Source: an uncultured Collinsella sp.
GTDB lineage: Bacteria; Actinomycetota; Coriobacteriia; Coriobacteriales; Coriobacteriaceae
Assembly (NCBI GenBank): GCA_900756765.1
Contig: CAAELE010000007.1
Location: forward strand, 62,001 to 126,000
Length of the DNA: 64,000 nucleotides
Direction of reading: 5' to 3'
A program made the translations under genes and the position numbers. Shown here one piece after another: positions 62,935 to 64,000 of the stretch (positions are counted from its first letter, which is position 1; each line of letters begins with the position of its first letter). Under the pieces are notes generated by a model. The model had not been told where the DNA came from and did no database searches. It was given only the letters and a program-made list of their open reading frames with translations.

Positions 62935-64000
62935 CGAGCAATCGCCTTCTTAACGCACGCGACGAGCGTCGACGCCGCCGTCTCGATATCGCGGCCTCCC
63001 ACGAGCGTACGGACGTCAAACAAAATGCGATCGTGCGAGGTTCGCGTGACGACCGGCGTGTCGAAGTCCTGGACAAGCGACCGCTTGAGCGCGTCGACCG
63101 TCAGGCGCTCGTCAACAAGACGCACGGCCACGCACATCGTCGGCAGCTCAACGGTAGGCAGCGAACCGCCACCGGGCGTCGAAGACTCCTCGACGATTTC
63201 CACCTGCACGGCACACGGGCAGCCAGCCTTATCGAGACCCGCCACCATCAGCTCGCGCAGCTTACGGGCACGACGCTCCAGATGAGCCTGCGGAAGCGTG
63301 AGCATGTTGAGCACCGGCACCTCGCGATGGGCAACATCCGCCCCGTCCATGTAGATGCGCAGTGTGGCCTCGAGCGCCGTAAGCGCCAACTTGCCCGGGC
63401 GCAGGGCGCGCATAAGCGGATGCGACCCACAGGCCTGGACCAGATCGCGACGGCCCATGATAATGCCCGCCTGTGCGGCACCGAGCAGCTTATCGCCCGA
63501 GCACGACACCAGATCGAGCCCTGCCGAAACCGAAGCCGGCGTGGTTTCTTCACCGCCGCGCACCAAGATGTCGTCGGGCAACAGCGCGCCCGAGCCCTGG
63601 TCCTCGTAGAACAGCAGGCCATGCTTGTGGGCCAGAGCGGCAAGCTCCCGAGAGCCCACCTCCTCGTGAAAACCCTCGATGCGATAGTTGGAAGGATGGA
63701 CCTTAAGGATCATCGCCGTATCGGGCGTGATGGCGCGCTCGTAGTCGCCCAAATGCGTGCGGTTGGTGGCGCCGACCTCGACGAGTTTGGCGCCCGAAGC
63801 CGCCATGACATCGGGGATGCGGAAGCTGCCGCCGATCTCGACAAGCTCGCCGCGGCTGACGATGACCTCCTTGCCTGCGGCATGGGTCGCCAGCACCAGC
63901 AGCACGGCGGCCGCGTTGTTGTTGACCACAAGCGCGTCCTCGGCACCGGTGAGTGAGCGGATGAGCTGCGCGGCGTGCTCCTTGCGCGACCCGCGCGAAC
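62931..64000 (-). CDS. selA: L-seryl-tRNA(Sec) selenium transferase, 5'-truncated by the window edge
   Basis: The frame is open from base 64000 (first visible residues GSRKEHAAQLI). SelA features are LTGAEDALVVNNNAAAVLL, VSRGELVEIGGSFRIPDVM, YEDQGSGALLPDD and the PLP-lysine segment SCSGDKLLGAAQAGIIMG. The enzyme converts Ser-tRNA(Sec) to Sec-tRNA(Sec) with selenophosphate. About 356 codons are visible; the N-terminus lies outside the window. Confidence 0.95.
   Translation of the reverse strand, partial: SRGSRKEHAAQLIRSLTGAEDALVVNNNAAAVLLVLATHAAGKEVIVSRGELVEIGGSFRIPDVMAASGAKLVEVGATNRTHLGDYERAITPDTAMILKVHPSNYRIEGFHEEVGSRELAALAHKHGLLFYEDQGSGALLPDDILVRGGEETTPASVSAGLDLVSCSGDKLLGAAQAGIIMGRRDLVQACGSHPLMRALRPGKLALTALEATLRIYMDGADVAHREVPVLNMLTLPQAHLERRARKLRELMVAGLDKAGCPCAVQVEIVEESSTPGGGSLPTVELPTMCVAVRLVDERLTVDALKRSLVQDFDTPVVTRTSHDRILFDVRTLVGGRDIETAASTLVACVKKAIAR

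Overview
The window is a piece of a high-GC Gram-positive chromosome. The gene families, the rod-shape/L21-L27/Obg gene order, the eight-gene aromatic cluster and the set of intergenic palindromes look like a gut actinobacterium of the class Coriobacteriia, most likely Collinsella or a close relative. The taxon is my inference from recall, not a search. Most genes are housekeeping. At least seven of them seem to start with TTG preceded by a good Shine-Dalgarno sequence.

Layout. 1-0.8 kb: 3' part of DNA polymerase IV. 0.9-4.9 kb (minus): rplU-rpmA-obgE-nadD-yqeK-rsfS. 5.0-14.6 kb (minus): mreB-mreC-mreD-mrdA(PBP2)-rodA, then a DUF697-like membrane protein, a B12-binding radical SAM protein and its DUF2344 partner. 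14.7-20.9 kb (minus): a TPR membrane protein, a cyclophilin, a zinc-ribbon membrane protein, a CtpE-like P-type ATPase and tRNA-Arg(CCG). 21.1-29.6 kb (plus): aroF-tyrA-aroB-aroA-aroC-pheA-aroE/aroK fusion-aroQ, which covers DAHP to chorismate plus the first Tyr and Phe branch enzymes. A terminator-like hairpin sits in the aroF leader. 29.7-30.8 kb: UDP-galactopyranose mutase.

30.8-37.4 kb is an accessory, AT-richer island. It holds an MqsR/MqsA toxin-antitoxin pair followed by the 3' half of a SecB-like chaperone, the remnant of a toxin-antitoxin-chaperone module. This lies between ~300-bp direct repeats. Next come an Abi_2 protein, two unknown proteins with HEPN-like R-x(4-6)-H motifs, an orphan gene fragment and a 5'-truncated RES-domain gene. 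37.4-39.9 kb: thrS and a zinc-ribbon protein. 39.97-40.51 kb: a strikingly regular array of fourteen 15-bp arms alternating in orientation with an 80-bp period and unique spacers. 40.7-43.9 kb: a GlpA-like / NAD(P)-FAD oxidoreductase / DUF1667 operon. 44.4-53.9 kb: M24 peptidase, folC, valS, clpX, clpP, tig and tRNA-Leu(TAG). 54.0-57.8 kb: a two-gene molybdenum hydroxylase. 57.9-59.3 kb: gdhA. 59.5-64.0 kb: a selenium/molybdenum neighbourhood with a DUF3343 protein, mobA, tRNA-Sec (selC), selB and the 3' part of selA.

The intergenic spaces carry several repeat families that are each present more than once: a GTAGCTA-bounded terminator-like palindrome (4 copies), a ~66-bp GTTGCGGTG palindrome (3), an ACCACCACA palindrome (2), ~125-bp elements with terminal inverted repeats (4), and nested palindromes on both sides of valS (2). 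The alternating array and the TA-SecB remnant are the two items most worth following up.
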